This document shows, in pieces, positions 24,196 to 32,416 of a stretch of DNA of 64,000 nt. The first letter of the stretch is position 1. Every line of letters starts with the position of its first letter. The position numbers and the translations under genes are program-made. The stretch is from Moorella glycerini (GTDB lineage: Bacteria > Bacillota > DSM-521 > Neomoorellales > Neomoorellaceae): contig NZ_CP046244.1 of NCBI RefSeq assembly GCF_009735625.1, forward strand, positions 1,984,001 through 2,048,000, read 5' to 3'. The notes below the pieces were generated by a model. It saw nothing but the letters and a program-made list of their open reading frames with translations. It did not search any database and was not told where the DNA came from.

Positions 24196-25698
24196 ATGAC
24201 AGCAGGTGCAGTGCCTGTAGCGCCCCCCCGGCCCAAAAGGCTTATGTGGCTGCTTGGGGTGGGTTTATTACTGCTTTTAGGCGGCGCCTTCCTGTGGTGG
24301 TGGCAGGGGCGCCGGGTGCAGGTGACGTACATAACATTGCCCGCCAGCCAGGGCAGCATCGTCAACACCGTCAACGCCGCCGGCACCATCGAGCCGGTCA
24401 AGAGCGTGAACCTGGGCTTCAAGAACAGCGGCATCATCAAAGCCATATACGTCAAGCCCGGGGATGTGGTAAAAGCGGGCCAGGTCCTGGCCAGCCAGGA
24501 CACCGCCGACCTGGAGGCGCAGCTGGCCCAGGCCCGGGCCAATCTCAACAACGCCCTGGCCAAGCTGCAGCTCCTCGAGGCCGGTCCCCTGGCCACGGAC
24601 GTCGCCCAGGCGGAAGCCAACGTCGAATCCGCCCGGGCGGCTTACAACAACGCCCAGGCAACGGTAGAACGCGACCAGGCCCTCTACCAGGCCGGGGCGC
24701 TGTCCAGGGCCGAGCTGGACAACGCCATCACCAACCGCGATTCGGCCGCCGCCAAGCTGCGCCAGGCCCAGGCGGCCCTGGAAGCCCTAAAAAACGGCAG
24801 CCGGCCGGAGGATATAGCCGCTGCTCGGGCGCAGGTGGAGGCCGCCCGGGTGCAGGTTACCCTGGCCCAGAGCAACCTTGACAGCGCCCAGCTCCGCGCT
24901 CCCTGGGACGGCATCATCAGTGCCGTCAACGGCGAGGTAGGATACCGCGTGGGCAGCGGCACGAACAACGAGAGCTTCCTCACCTTGATCACCCCGGCCC
25001 TGCAGCTGCGGGCCCAGGTGAACGAGGCCGACATCAACAAGGTAAAGATCGGCCAGAAGGCTACCTTCACCGTCAACGCCCTGCCCGGCCGGGAGATGTC
25101 GGGACAGGTGGCGTGGATCGCTCCCCAGGCCACCACCGTATCCAATGTCCAGCTCTACGACGTGGTGATTTCTTTAGACCCGAACCTGCCCCTCAAGGCC
25201 GGCATGACGGCCAACGTCAACATCATCACCGCCCGGAAGGACAACGTCCTCACCGTGTCCAGGACGGCCATTGCCTTTGCCTCCAGCTACCAAAGCAACA
25301 GTAATAAAAGCAGCAGCCAGGCCGCCGGGACGGCGGCGCCGGGCAGCGGCTCCGGCAACTCCGGCAACAGGGAAATGCTGCGCGGCGGGCAGGGGAGTGC
25401 CTCCCCCGCCACAGGAACGGGAGCAGGGGAAAGCGAGGCGGGCACTGCCGAACCCGGGACCGGCCGCGCGGTAGTGCTGGTCCTGGAGAATGGCCGCCCG
25501 GTAGCCCGGCAGATCATCACCGGCTTGAGCGATGAGCGCAACGTGGAAGTCGTGCGCGGGCTAAAGGCCGGCGAAGCGGTAATCATCGGCACCAGCACCC
25601 CCGGCAAGCCGGCCACCGGCACCACGGCAAGGTCGCCCTTAAGCCCCACCCCCATCCAGAACCGGCAGCCCAACAGGCCGGCCCAGGGGAGGCAGTAA
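24196..25698 (+). CDS. MacA-type periplasmic adaptor (HlyD family) of an ABC exporter
   Basis: A 500-residue protein from the ATG at 24196 (GGAGAGGGAG upstream). It has one N-terminal membrane anchor (LMWLLGVGLLLLLGGAFL), a biotinyl-lipoyl half starting VNAAGTIEPVKSVNLGF, a long alpha-hairpin with Ala/Gln-rich heptads (residues about 105-220), the returning lipoyl half (LRAPWDGIISAVNGEVGYRV) and a beta-barrel/MP domain. Residues 365-430 are a low-complexity Ser/Gly/Ala linker. It joins the ATPase and permease that follow into a MacAB-like export system; in Gram-positives the cargo may be peptides, lipids or drugs. Confidence 0.9.
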   Translation: MTAGAVPVAPPRPKRLMWLLGVGLLLLLGGAFLWWWQGRRVQVTYITLPASQGSIVNTVNAAGTIEPVKSVNLGFKNSGIIKAIYVKPGDVVKAGQVLASQDTADLEAQLAQARANLNNALAKLQLLEAGPLATDVAQAEANVESARAAYNNAQATVERDQALYQAGALSRAELDNAITNRDSAAAKLRQAQAALEALKNGSRPEDIAAARAQVEAARVQVTLAQSNLDSAQLRAPWDGIISAVNGEVGYRVGSGTNNESFLTLITPALQLRAQVNEADINKVKIGQKATFTVNALPGREMSGQVAWIAPQATTVSNVQLYDVVISLDPNLPLKAGMTANVNIITARKDNVLTVSRTAIAFASSYQSNSNKSSSQAAGTAAPGSGSGNSGNREMLRGGQGSASPATGTGAGESEAGTAEPGTGRAVVLVLENGRPVARQIITGLSDERNVEVVRGLKAGEAVIIGTSTPGKPATGTTARSPLSPTPIQNRQPNRPAQGRQ

Positions 25699-25700
25699 GC

Positions 25701-26450
25701 GTGGGCACGCCCTTAATCCAGCTGCAGGGGGTAACCAGGGTCTACGCGGCCGGCGAAAACCGCGTGCAGGCCCTGCGGGGTATCGACCTGGAAGTCGCCG
25801 CCGGGGAAATGGTGGCCATCATGGGCGCCTCCGGGTCGGGCAAATCCACCCTGATGCACATCCTGGGCTGCCTGGACAGCCCCACCGGCGGCCAGTACCT
25901 GCTGCAAGGCCAGGACGTTACCAGGCTGGCACCGGACCAGCTGGCCTACATCCGCAACCGGCAGATCGGCTTTGTCTTCCAGAGCTTCAACCTCATCGGT
26001 AACATGACGGCCTGGGAAAACGTCGCCCTGCCGCTAATCTACGCCGGCGTGCCCCGGCGGGAAATGCAGGCCAGATCACTTACCGCCCTGCAGCAGGTGG
26101 GGCTGGAGGGCCGGGAACACCACCTGCCGACCCAGCTCTCCGGCGGCCAGCAGCAGCGGGTGGCCATCGCCCGCGCCCTGGTAAACGAGCCGGCCATCAT
26201 CCTGGCCGACGAACCCACCGGCGCCCTCGATACCCGGACGAGCGTCGAGGTGATGGCCATTTTCCAGCGCCTGCACCGCGAGCGGGGCCTGACGGTCGTC
26301 ATCGTTACCCATGAACCCGATATCGCCGCCTACTGCCAGCGGCTGGTACGCCTGCGCGACGGCCTGGTCGTCGCCGACCAGGTCATAGAACAGCCGCGGC
26401 AGGCAGAAAAAGAGCTGGCAGCACTGCCGGCGGGGGAGGGAAAAATATGA
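25701..26450 (+). CDS. MacB-type ABC exporter ATPase
   Basis: A 249-residue nucleotide-binding protein of the LolD/MacB class. It has Walker [15 protein letters not shown], a Q loop in [13 protein letters not shown], signature [15 protein letters not shown], Walker [13 protein letters not shown] and the H loop in VIVTHEPD. The GTG start follows the adaptor stop by two bases and the gene overlaps the permease by four bases (ATGA), so all three are co-translated. It hydrolyses ATP to power the exporter. Confidence 0.95.
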   Translation: MGTPLIQLQGVTRVYAAGENRVQALRGIDLEVAAGEMVAIMGASGSGKSTLMHILGCLDSPTGGQYLLQGQDVTRLAPDQLAYIRNRQIGFVFQSFNLIGNMTAWENVALPLIYAGVPRREMQARSLTALQQVGLEGREHHLPTQLSGGQQQRVAIARALVNEPAIILADEPTGALDTRTSVEVMAIFQRLHRERGLTVVIVTHEPDIAAYCQRLVRLRDGLVVADQVIEQPRQAEKELAALPAGEGKI

Positions 26451-27661
26451 GTCTCAGGGCAGCCCTGGCGGTAGCCTGGCGCGGGCTGCTGGCCAACAAG
26501 ATGCGCTCGTTATTGACCATGCTGGGCATCATCATCGGCGTGGCGGCGGTAATCGTCATGATCAGCGTCGGCCAGGGCGCGACGGCCCAGGTGACGGAAC
26601 GGATAGCCCGCATGGGGTCCAATCTCCTGCTGGTCCGGCCGGGGACGGGATTCGGCGCCGTCCGGGGCGCTGCCGGCTCGGTCGACAGCCTTACCCTGGA
26701 CGACGCCACGGCTATCTCCGCTTTGCCCCTGGTGCAGAACGTCGCTCCGGAGATCAACCGGCAGGTGACGGCAGCCGCCGGCAGCCAGACCTGGACCACG
26801 ACCGTCAAAGGCACCAGCGCCTCTTACCTGGAGATTAGAAACCTGGCTGTGGCGGCGGGTTCCTTTTTCTCCCCGGAAGACGCCGGCCAGGCCGCTATGG
26901 TGGCCGTGCTGGGGCCGACGGTAGAAGCCAACCTCTTTCCTTCCGGCACCAGCGCCGTCGGCCAGACCATCACCCTCAACAACCTCCGGTTTACCGTGAT
27001 CGGCGTCCTGGCGCCCCAGGGCAGCGGCATGGGGGGCGTTGACCAGGATGATATGGTCTATATCCCCATCGCCACCGCCCAGCGGCGCTTTACCGGCAGG
27101 CAGAACGTCCAGGTCATCAACGTCCAGGCCCGGGACGCCCGGAGCCTGGACACGGTGCAGGAGGAAGTAGCCACCCTGCTGCGGCAGCGGCATCACCTCA
27201 GCCCGCAGCAGGCCGACGACTTCAACATCCAGAACATGACGGCCATCATGGAAACCGTAGCCGACACCACGAAGACCATGACCCTGCTGCTGGCCAGCGT
27301 GGCGGCGGTGTCCCTGCTGGTGGGCGGCATCGGTATCATGAACATCATGCTGGTGTCCGTCACCGAGCGCACCCGGGAGATCGGCATCCGCATGGCCGTG
27401 GGCGCCACCAGCGGGGCCATCCTGACCCAGTTTCTCATCGAAGCCCTGGTCCTGAGCCTGGCCGGCGGCGTGATCGGGATGCTCGCCGGCCTTACCGGCA
27501 GCTACCTGGTTTCCCGCCTGGCCAGCTGGCCGGCAGTCATCGCCCCGGCCTCCATCCTGCTGGCCATCGGTTTTTCGGCCCTGGTGGGGATATTCTTCGG
27601 CTACTACCCGGCCCGCAAGGCCGCCACCGCCAACCCCATCGAAGCCCTGCGGTATGAGTAG
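26447..27661 (+). CDS. MacB-type ABC exporter permease (FtsX fold)
   Basis: A 404-residue protein with the MacB_PCD/FtsX order: first membrane helix (MRSLLTMLGIIIGVAAVIVM), a large extracytoplasmic domain (residues about 50-270), then three C-terminal helices including GGIGIMNIMLVSVTERTREI, where the ERTREIG loop couples to the ATPase. It closes the operon; a hairpin lies 20 bases past the stop. The GC content of this operon is clearly higher than that of the mobile DNA on either side. Confidence 0.95.
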   Translation: MSLRAALAVAWRGLLANKMRSLLTMLGIIIGVAAVIVMISVGQGATAQVTERIARMGSNLLLVRPGTGFGAVRGAAGSVDSLTLDDATAISALPLVQNVAPEINRQVTAAAGSQTWTTTVKGTSASYLEIRNLAVAAGSFFSPEDAGQAAMVAVLGPTVEANLFPSGTSAVGQTITLNNLRFTVIGVLAPQGSGMGGVDQDDMVYIPIATAQRRFTGRQNVQVINVQARDARSLDTVQEEVATLLRQRHHLSPQQADDFNIQNMTAIMETVADTTKTMTLLLASVAAVSLLVGGIGIMNIMLVSVTERTREIGIRMAVGATSGAILTQFLIEALVLSLAGGVIGMLAGLTGSYLVSRLASWPAVIAPASILLAIGFSALVGIFFGYYPARKAATANPIEALRYE

Positions 27662-27680
27662 GCCCGGCCCTCATAATGAA

Positions 27681-27717
27681 AAGGAGCCCTCTGCAGGCCT
27701 ACAGGGAGCTCCTCTTT
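27681..27717 (+). terminator. Terminator after the MacAB-like operon
   Basis: AGGAG.CCCT and AGGGAGCTCCT fold into a stem with a two-base bulge, followed by CTTT. It is 20 bases after the permease stop. Confidence 0.6.
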
Positions 27718-27724
27718 AACTTAA

Positions 27725-28241
27725 TCACCATGTACACCCCCGCCGGATGATCTCGTACATCTCCTTGATAAAACCGTCAACCTCGTTTGCCAGGCACCGA
27801 TCGACTTCAAGGCAATTTTGTTAAAAGCGGCTCCAGCCTTTCCGGCAGGAGGTTAAAGCCGTAAATATTGTGTACCAGGTGACGGAACTTGCGTCACTCG
27901 TCAAGATAAGTAAAAGTTTCGCGCGCAATTACGGCTGGCCGGATACCGTTTATGTCCAGCTTCATCTGCCGGAGCAAATCCTTATGCCATTCCTGACCGG
28001 AGGGCAGGCTGCCGTCTACTGCCTTGGCGATTTCCTCAAACATATTGTCAATACCGGTATAGTAGTCAAGTAGAACCGAAGCCAGGGCGCGCAAAGTAAA
28101 CTCGTCCGCCTGCCGTAGGCTTATCTCCTGCTGTGGTGTGGCCCAGAATCCCCTGGCCTGTAAGGTTTTCTTTAGCCGCTCCAGGTTTTCTTTTTCTTCA
28201 TTTAACCTTGCCTCCAGGATGAGCAGGTCCCACAATTTCAT
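27725..28241 (-). pseudogene. HepT-like toxin with in-frame stop and frameshift
   Basis: From 28241 on the minus strand the frame MKLWDLLILEARLNEEKEN runs through a typical all-helical HepT body for 115 residues and stops at TGA 27894-27896. The next codons in the same frame read RKFRHLVHNIYGFNL, the conserved end that carries the HEPN-type R...H.x.Y motif, so the stop removes the active motif. A second lesion, one extra T after LTKLP, breaks the frame before EVDRCLANEVDGF. With both repaired the protein would be about 170 residues. The gene overlaps its MNT partner by 4 bases. Confidence 0.8.
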
Positions 28242-28594
28242 GCCAATTTCACCCCCTTTTCAGCAACTTTCCGGCGCAGGGATTCTGGTACCTCTTCCTC
28301 ACAAAGCAGGTTCAAATCAAAGGGTTCGGCTATGTTTTCCGCCTCAACCTGCATTTGCCAGTAGCGATTCTTATCTTTAAAACCCTTTACCAGCAGATCG
28401 ATGTCGGAATGGCTGTTAAAGCCGCCCCAGGCCAGGGAACCGAATAAATATACCCCATCAACGTCATATTTTTCTTTCAGCCATGCAGCCACCTTCCGGG
28501 CCCTGGCCAGGGCCTCCGCCCGCCGCCGCTCGGCCAGGGCCCGGTCTTCAGCCAAAATTTCCCGGCGCACAATCATAAAATCCATGGACTCCAT
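28238..28594 (-). CDS. MNT-type nucleotidyltransferase antitoxin
   Basis: A 118-residue minimal nucleotidyltransferase. The catalytic signature GVYLFGSLAWGGFNSHSDID has the GS and DxD residues that bind metal and ATP. In MNT-HepT modules this enzyme inactivates HepT by adding AMP to the Tyr of its active motif. Here the toxin has lost that motif. A long charged helix (residues 12-40) precedes the fold. The ATG at 28594 or a nearby in-frame ATG at 28585 may be the start; GGAG falls between the two. Confidence 0.85.
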   Translation of the reverse strand: MESMDFMIVRREILAEDRALAERRRAEALARARKVAAWLKEKYDVDGVYLFGSLAWGGFNSHSDIDLLVKGFKDKNRYWQMQVEAENIAEPFDLNLLCEEEVPESLRRKVAEKGVKLA

Positions 28595-28799
28595 ATTGTA
28601 TCGTCACCGACCTGGCATATCCCATGCTTCTCAACTCTAACTATACCCTGAATCCGCCAAAACAACAAGACATTCCGGCCAGGCCGTCGCTTGGCTCGAA
28701 CCCTGGCGGCACTGAAGGGCAAAAATCGGAATTTTAACAGAAGGATTTTCCATATGAGAAAAGAATATTTTAAATAAATCTCTTATAGGAGGTTTTTTT

Positions 28800-29941
28800 A
28801 TGACCAAAAAGTATTTTTTCCTCGTGTTTGCGTTGTTCTTCTTTATAGCCCTGGGTGGGGCAAATGCGGGAGCGACAGACATCGATGCCCGACCGCTTGT
28901 AGTCCAGGGAGCGATGGATTTGGAGATACAAGAACTGGTGAAAGCATTGGATAAACCCAAAGAAATAACCTTTGGTAGCTGGACTTTTTGGCAAGGAACG
29001 ATTGACAACCTTCCAGTTGTTGTCTCCCGTACAGAAGTAGGTATTACCAACGCCGCCGCTGCTACACTCTTGGCTATTGAGAAGTTTCAGCCCTGGGCGA
29101 TAATCAACCAGGGAACCTCAGGGGGCCATGACCCTTCTTTACACCGTTTTGATATTGTCTTAGGAGAGAAGGCCATTAATTACGGAAAGTTCAAGTCCAA
29201 CCACCGGGATTATGGTCAGGGCACTAATCCTCTGGAGTGGATACCAGAAGATGTAAAGTTGAATTTGGATGGCAAGAGAATAAGTTTTCACGGCTTTGAG
29301 GGCGACCCGGAATTATTGAAGATAGCCGAAAGTGTAGCCAGTAGCTATCAATATGGTCGGGTTGTCAAGGGAATAATTGGCACGGCAGATGAATGGAACC
29401 GGGAATTAGACCGGATAAAATGGGCGCATGAACGACTTGGTACTTCCGTAGAAGAAATGGAAACAGCTTCGGCGGCTCAAGTGGCCCGGGCATACAATAT
29501 ACCTTTTCTTGGTATTCGCATCTTATCCAATAGCGACCCCAAAATGAAAACTGGGATCCTAAGGCAGGGGCCTATTGCCAGGAATATGTCTTGCAAGTCA
29601 TTAAAGCCATAGCAAAAGCAAAGAAGTTGCAGGATTTAACTCCTTACTTCAAAGTTTTCATTGACGGTTCCGAGGTTGATTTAAAACATACTCCCTTTGC
29701 CATCAATGACGTTGTATACCTGCCTGTCAGAGAAGTTTTCACCAGAATGGGCGGAACAGTTGCTTGGGATAATGAACAACGCTTAGCTCGGATTAAATTA
29801 GGAGATAAAGATATAGTTATTAAAGCAACGAGTGAGGGCTTGTTGCGAGATAGCATCCTATATATGCCGGTTCCCATGATAGCTCAGTCAACTGATTACC
29901 ATCTGATACTTAATGACTATGAAGTACGCCTTTACCGATAA
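28800..29941 (+). pseudogene. Secreted MTA/SAH nucleosidase fused to a stalk domain, frameshifted
   Basis: Frame one (28800-29612) starts with a signal peptide (YFFLVFALFFFIALGGANAG), then a nucleosidase domain of the MTAN type: VSRTEVGITNAAAATLLAIE, INQGTSGGHDPSL and the catalytic region SVEEMETASAAQVAR, ending ILSNSD before it goes out of frame. Frame two (from about 29540 to 29941) continues YCQEYVLQVIKAIAKAKK and then a copper-amine-oxidase-type stalk domain (FAINDVVYLPVREVFTRMGG). The join needs one extra base in a run of four C at about 29536-29539. Repaired length is about 380 residues. It may be a real loss, a phase-variable run or a sequencing error. Confidence 0.8.
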
Positions 29942-30013
29942 AAAAGAAGCACCACGGTAACTCACGTTCTGGGATGTAAAAGCCCGGCAGAGTGGCCTCC
30001 GCAAAAAGGGTGC

Positions 30014-30049
30014 ATAAAAAAAGCAGCCCCCTGCAGTCACAGGGGGCTG
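30014..30049 (-). terminator. Minus-strand terminator
   Basis: CAGCCCCCTG (30024-30033) pairs with CAGGGGGCTG (30040-30049); on the minus strand it is followed by seven T. The same hairpin with nearly the same sequence ends the homologous gene at 51778-51804. Confidence 0.8.
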
Positions 30050-30246
30050 AATTTATCTTCCCGGCGGAGGATTATGACGTCGCCCTTGCGGTCGATGAGT
30101 TGTACGGCGACAGTACTGCCGCCGGGATCTACCAGCATGTAGCAGCTATTTTTTTCCCAGCAGGCGGTACCGCGGGCAGTTAGTTTACAAAAGGTTTCCC
30201 GGCGGCGCTGGAGGGCCCTTTCCCCTTTCAACAGGCATAGAGCCAC
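30037..30246 (-). pseudogene. 3' fragment of the conserved gene also seen at 51792-52306
   Basis: The frame LLKGERALQRRRETFCKL to REDKFSPL matches the last 65 residues of the gene at 51792-52306, at about 90% identity, and stops being homologous at its 5' side. No function is known; the fragment has a Lys/Arg-rich start and a beta-like end (CYMLVDPGGSTVAVQLI). Confidence 0.7.
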
Positions 30247-30329
30247 CTGCTACATCTTGACACGTACTGCAGCATATATTCAGGTTGATATAAGCCGGGC
30301 TTTATTACTATAATTTCGTAAAGTGGAAA

Positions 30330-30600
30330 ATGATGTATGGAATAGCCAAGTCCATCCTCTTTCTCGTCGGCGAAGAGCCGGTGATGGTAGTCACCTGCGG
30401 GGACGTGAAGGTGAGCCAGAGCCGGCTGAAACAGCACCTGGGTGCCGGGTACTTATCGACTCCAGCCTCAGGCGTTTCCCGGTGGTTTATATAGCCGCCG
30501 GCAGCCCCCGTTCGGCAGCGCCGGTAAACGCTTTACAAACAGCTATTGAAGACCAGGGGTCTCCAGCCGGTGGGTCGGATGGTATAACCCTTTAATATGT
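30330..30600 (+). pseudogene. YbaK/aminoacyl-tRNA deacylase remnant
   Basis: The plus frame reads GEEPVMVVTCGDVKVSQSRL and KQHLGAGY, a segment of YbaK/EbsC-type deacylases. Later, in another frame, PVVYIAAGSPRSAAPV gives the conserved C-terminal strand. The frames are broken and the N-terminal half is missing. Nothing further can be read with confidence in 30600-30900. Confidence 0.6.
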
Positions 30601-30910
30601 CCAGGGTGGCGCTTGTCTGCATCGGGCGGGTGTGGCGATGGTAATCGATGCCGACAGCTATTCAGGTAGCTTTTTATCTGCAGGGTGGATATCAGGGCGC
30701 GGGTGGCTGCCAAAACTTAATAATAGGCATAAGAAAAAGTGGCCTACAGAAGCGGGAAGATACTTAATTATTAAAAAGAAACCTGGCGTATAAAGCCCGA
30801 TAATAACAGCAGGAAGGGCCTATTTTCGACAACTTATTCCATTAATATAAAAAAGTATTTTCCCCTGATTTTTTCACTATCGAGGCAGGAATCCTAAATT
30901 TCATGGAGAA

Positions 30911-30934
30911 TAATATATCTTAATTAAATATATC
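30911..30934. promoter_or_regulatory. AT-rich palindrome upstream of the ROK regulator
   Basis: TTAATTAA (30920-30927) flanked by ATATAT on both sides gives a near-symmetric operator-like site about 90-110 bases before the regulator start. NagC/ROK proteins bind AT-rich palindromes of this type, so autoregulation is likely by inference. A related palindrome, ATAATTTAATTAT, lies at 34584-34596. Confidence 0.4.
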
Positions 30935-31023
30935 GTGAAGGAAGCGGGCATCATCCGTCCGGTGGGACATAGCCCTCGAAAAACCTGTTTTGCCCGCTAC
31001 TTAATAAAGTCGATGCAAAAAGT

Positions 31024-32316
31024 ATGGGGAATGATATGAAGACAAGACGGGGACCGGCAGACCTGAAGTTGTTGCAGGAAATGAACCGGGCGCAGGTGCT
31101 GGAAACCATCCGCGCCTATGGCCCCATTGCGCGGGTGGACATCGCCCGCAAAACGCACCTCAGCCCGACCACCGTCGCTTCCCTGGTGGGCGATCTTATC
31201 GCCGATGGCTGGGTCAGGAGCGTGGGTGAGGGCCAGTCCCGGGGTGGACGCAAACCGACCCTGCTGGAGTTCAACGCCAGGGCCGGCTATATCGTGGCGA
31301 TCGATGTCACCGATTCTTTTCTTACCATCGCCCTCACAGATTTGAACGCGCGGGAACTGGAGCAGGAGCAGTACATTCCTCACAGGCTTACCGGCGATGC
31401 CCTGGCGGAACTAATCAGCGAAGCGGCAGGCAATCTCCTCAATGCCGGGGCAGCGCGGGAATTGCCGGTGGTTGGCATCGGCGTATCGACCCCCGGCCTG
31501 GTGGACGCCGGCGCCGGGGTGGTACGCTACTCCCTGAAGCTCAACTGGATCGACCTGCCCCTTGGGCCGATGCTGGCCGAGCGGTTTCATTTCCCGGTAT
31601 ATGTGGAGAACGATACCAATGCCGCGGCCATGGGCGAGAAGTGGTTCGGGGCCGGGCGCCCCTTTGAGAATATGGTTTATGTGACGGTGGGCAGCGGCGT
31701 GGGCGCCGGGCTAATCCTCAATGGCCGGATTTTTCGCGGTTTTACCGGCAGCGCCGGCGAACTTGGTCATATGAGCATCGATAAAGGCGGGGAAAGGTGT
31801 GAGTGCGGCAATATCGGCTGCCTGGAGAACCTGGTGGCCTGGCCGGCCATCTGGGCGCGGGTGACCAAGGCGGTGAAGCGGGGCGTCCCGACGGTGATTA
31901 CCGAGATAGTCGACAATATCGACCAGGTGACGCCAGAAATCCTGAATAAAGCCGCCCGGGCCGGCGATCAGCTGGCGGTCAACGCCCTGGCGGAAGCCGG
32001 GGTGAGCCTGGGTATCGGCCTGGCCAACCTGGTCAACCTCTTAAACCCCGAAGCCATTATCCTGGGTGGGGAATTAATCGGAAAGGACAGCTTCATGTTC
32101 CAGCACGTCCAGAAAACCATGGCCACCCATGGCCTGCGGGTGCCCGGTGCCGCCGTCCGTCTCATCCCCCACCAGCTGGGCGAGAAAGCCCGCTTGTTCG
32201 GCGTCGCCGGCATCGTACTCCATAACCTCCTGGCGACCAGGTTCTGGTCATCGAGCACCGGACCCAGCGCGGATCCCCATTTTTCCGGGCGACAACCGGT
32301 TATCCGGAGGAGGTGA
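31024..32316 (+). CDS. ROK-family transcriptional regulator (NagC/XylR type)
   Basis: A 430-residue repressor. Residues 15-75 are a winged helix-turn-helix (LLQEMNRAQVLETIRAYG, KTHLSPTTVASLVGDLIADG). The rest is a ROK kinase-like domain with the zinc motif CECGNIGCLEN, the sugar-binding region ENDTNAAAMGEKWFG and GLVDAGAGVVRYS. ROK regulators sense a sugar or its phosphate; here the neighbours point to an amino-sugar inducer. The ATG at 31024 and the ATG at 31036 are both possible; the latter fits the GGGGA upstream. It heads the 31-46 kb locus. Confidence 0.9.
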   Translation: MGNDMKTRRGPADLKLLQEMNRAQVLETIRAYGPIARVDIARKTHLSPTTVASLVGDLIADGWVRSVGEGQSRGGRKPTLLEFNARAGYIVAIDVTDSFLTIALTDLNARELEQEQYIPHRLTGDALAELISEAAGNLLNAGAARELPVVGIGVSTPGLVDAGAGVVRYSLKLNWIDLPLGPMLAERFHFPVYVENDTNAAAMGEKWFGAGRPFENMVYVTVGSGVGAGLILNGRIFRGFTGSAGELGHMSIDKGGERCECGNIGCLENLVAWPAIWARVTKAVKRGVPTVITEIVDNIDQVTPEILNKAARAGDQLAVNALAEAGVSLGIGLANLVNLLNPEAIILGGELIGKDSFMFQHVQKTMATHGLRVPGAAVRLIPHQLGEKARLFGVAGIVLHNLLATRFWSSSTGPSADPHFSGRQPVIRRR

Positions 32317-32416
32317 GGGCGGTGTAGGCCACAGTCACTGGCAGGGAAAGGGTTAAAGCGATCGTATCATTTTTAATTTATTTGGCGCTAATGCCACTAT
32401 AGGGAGAGATGTATAA

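Noticed and set aside
30600-30900. Possible gene after the YbaK remnant
   Set aside because: All six frames are short and without motifs; the region looks non-coding.
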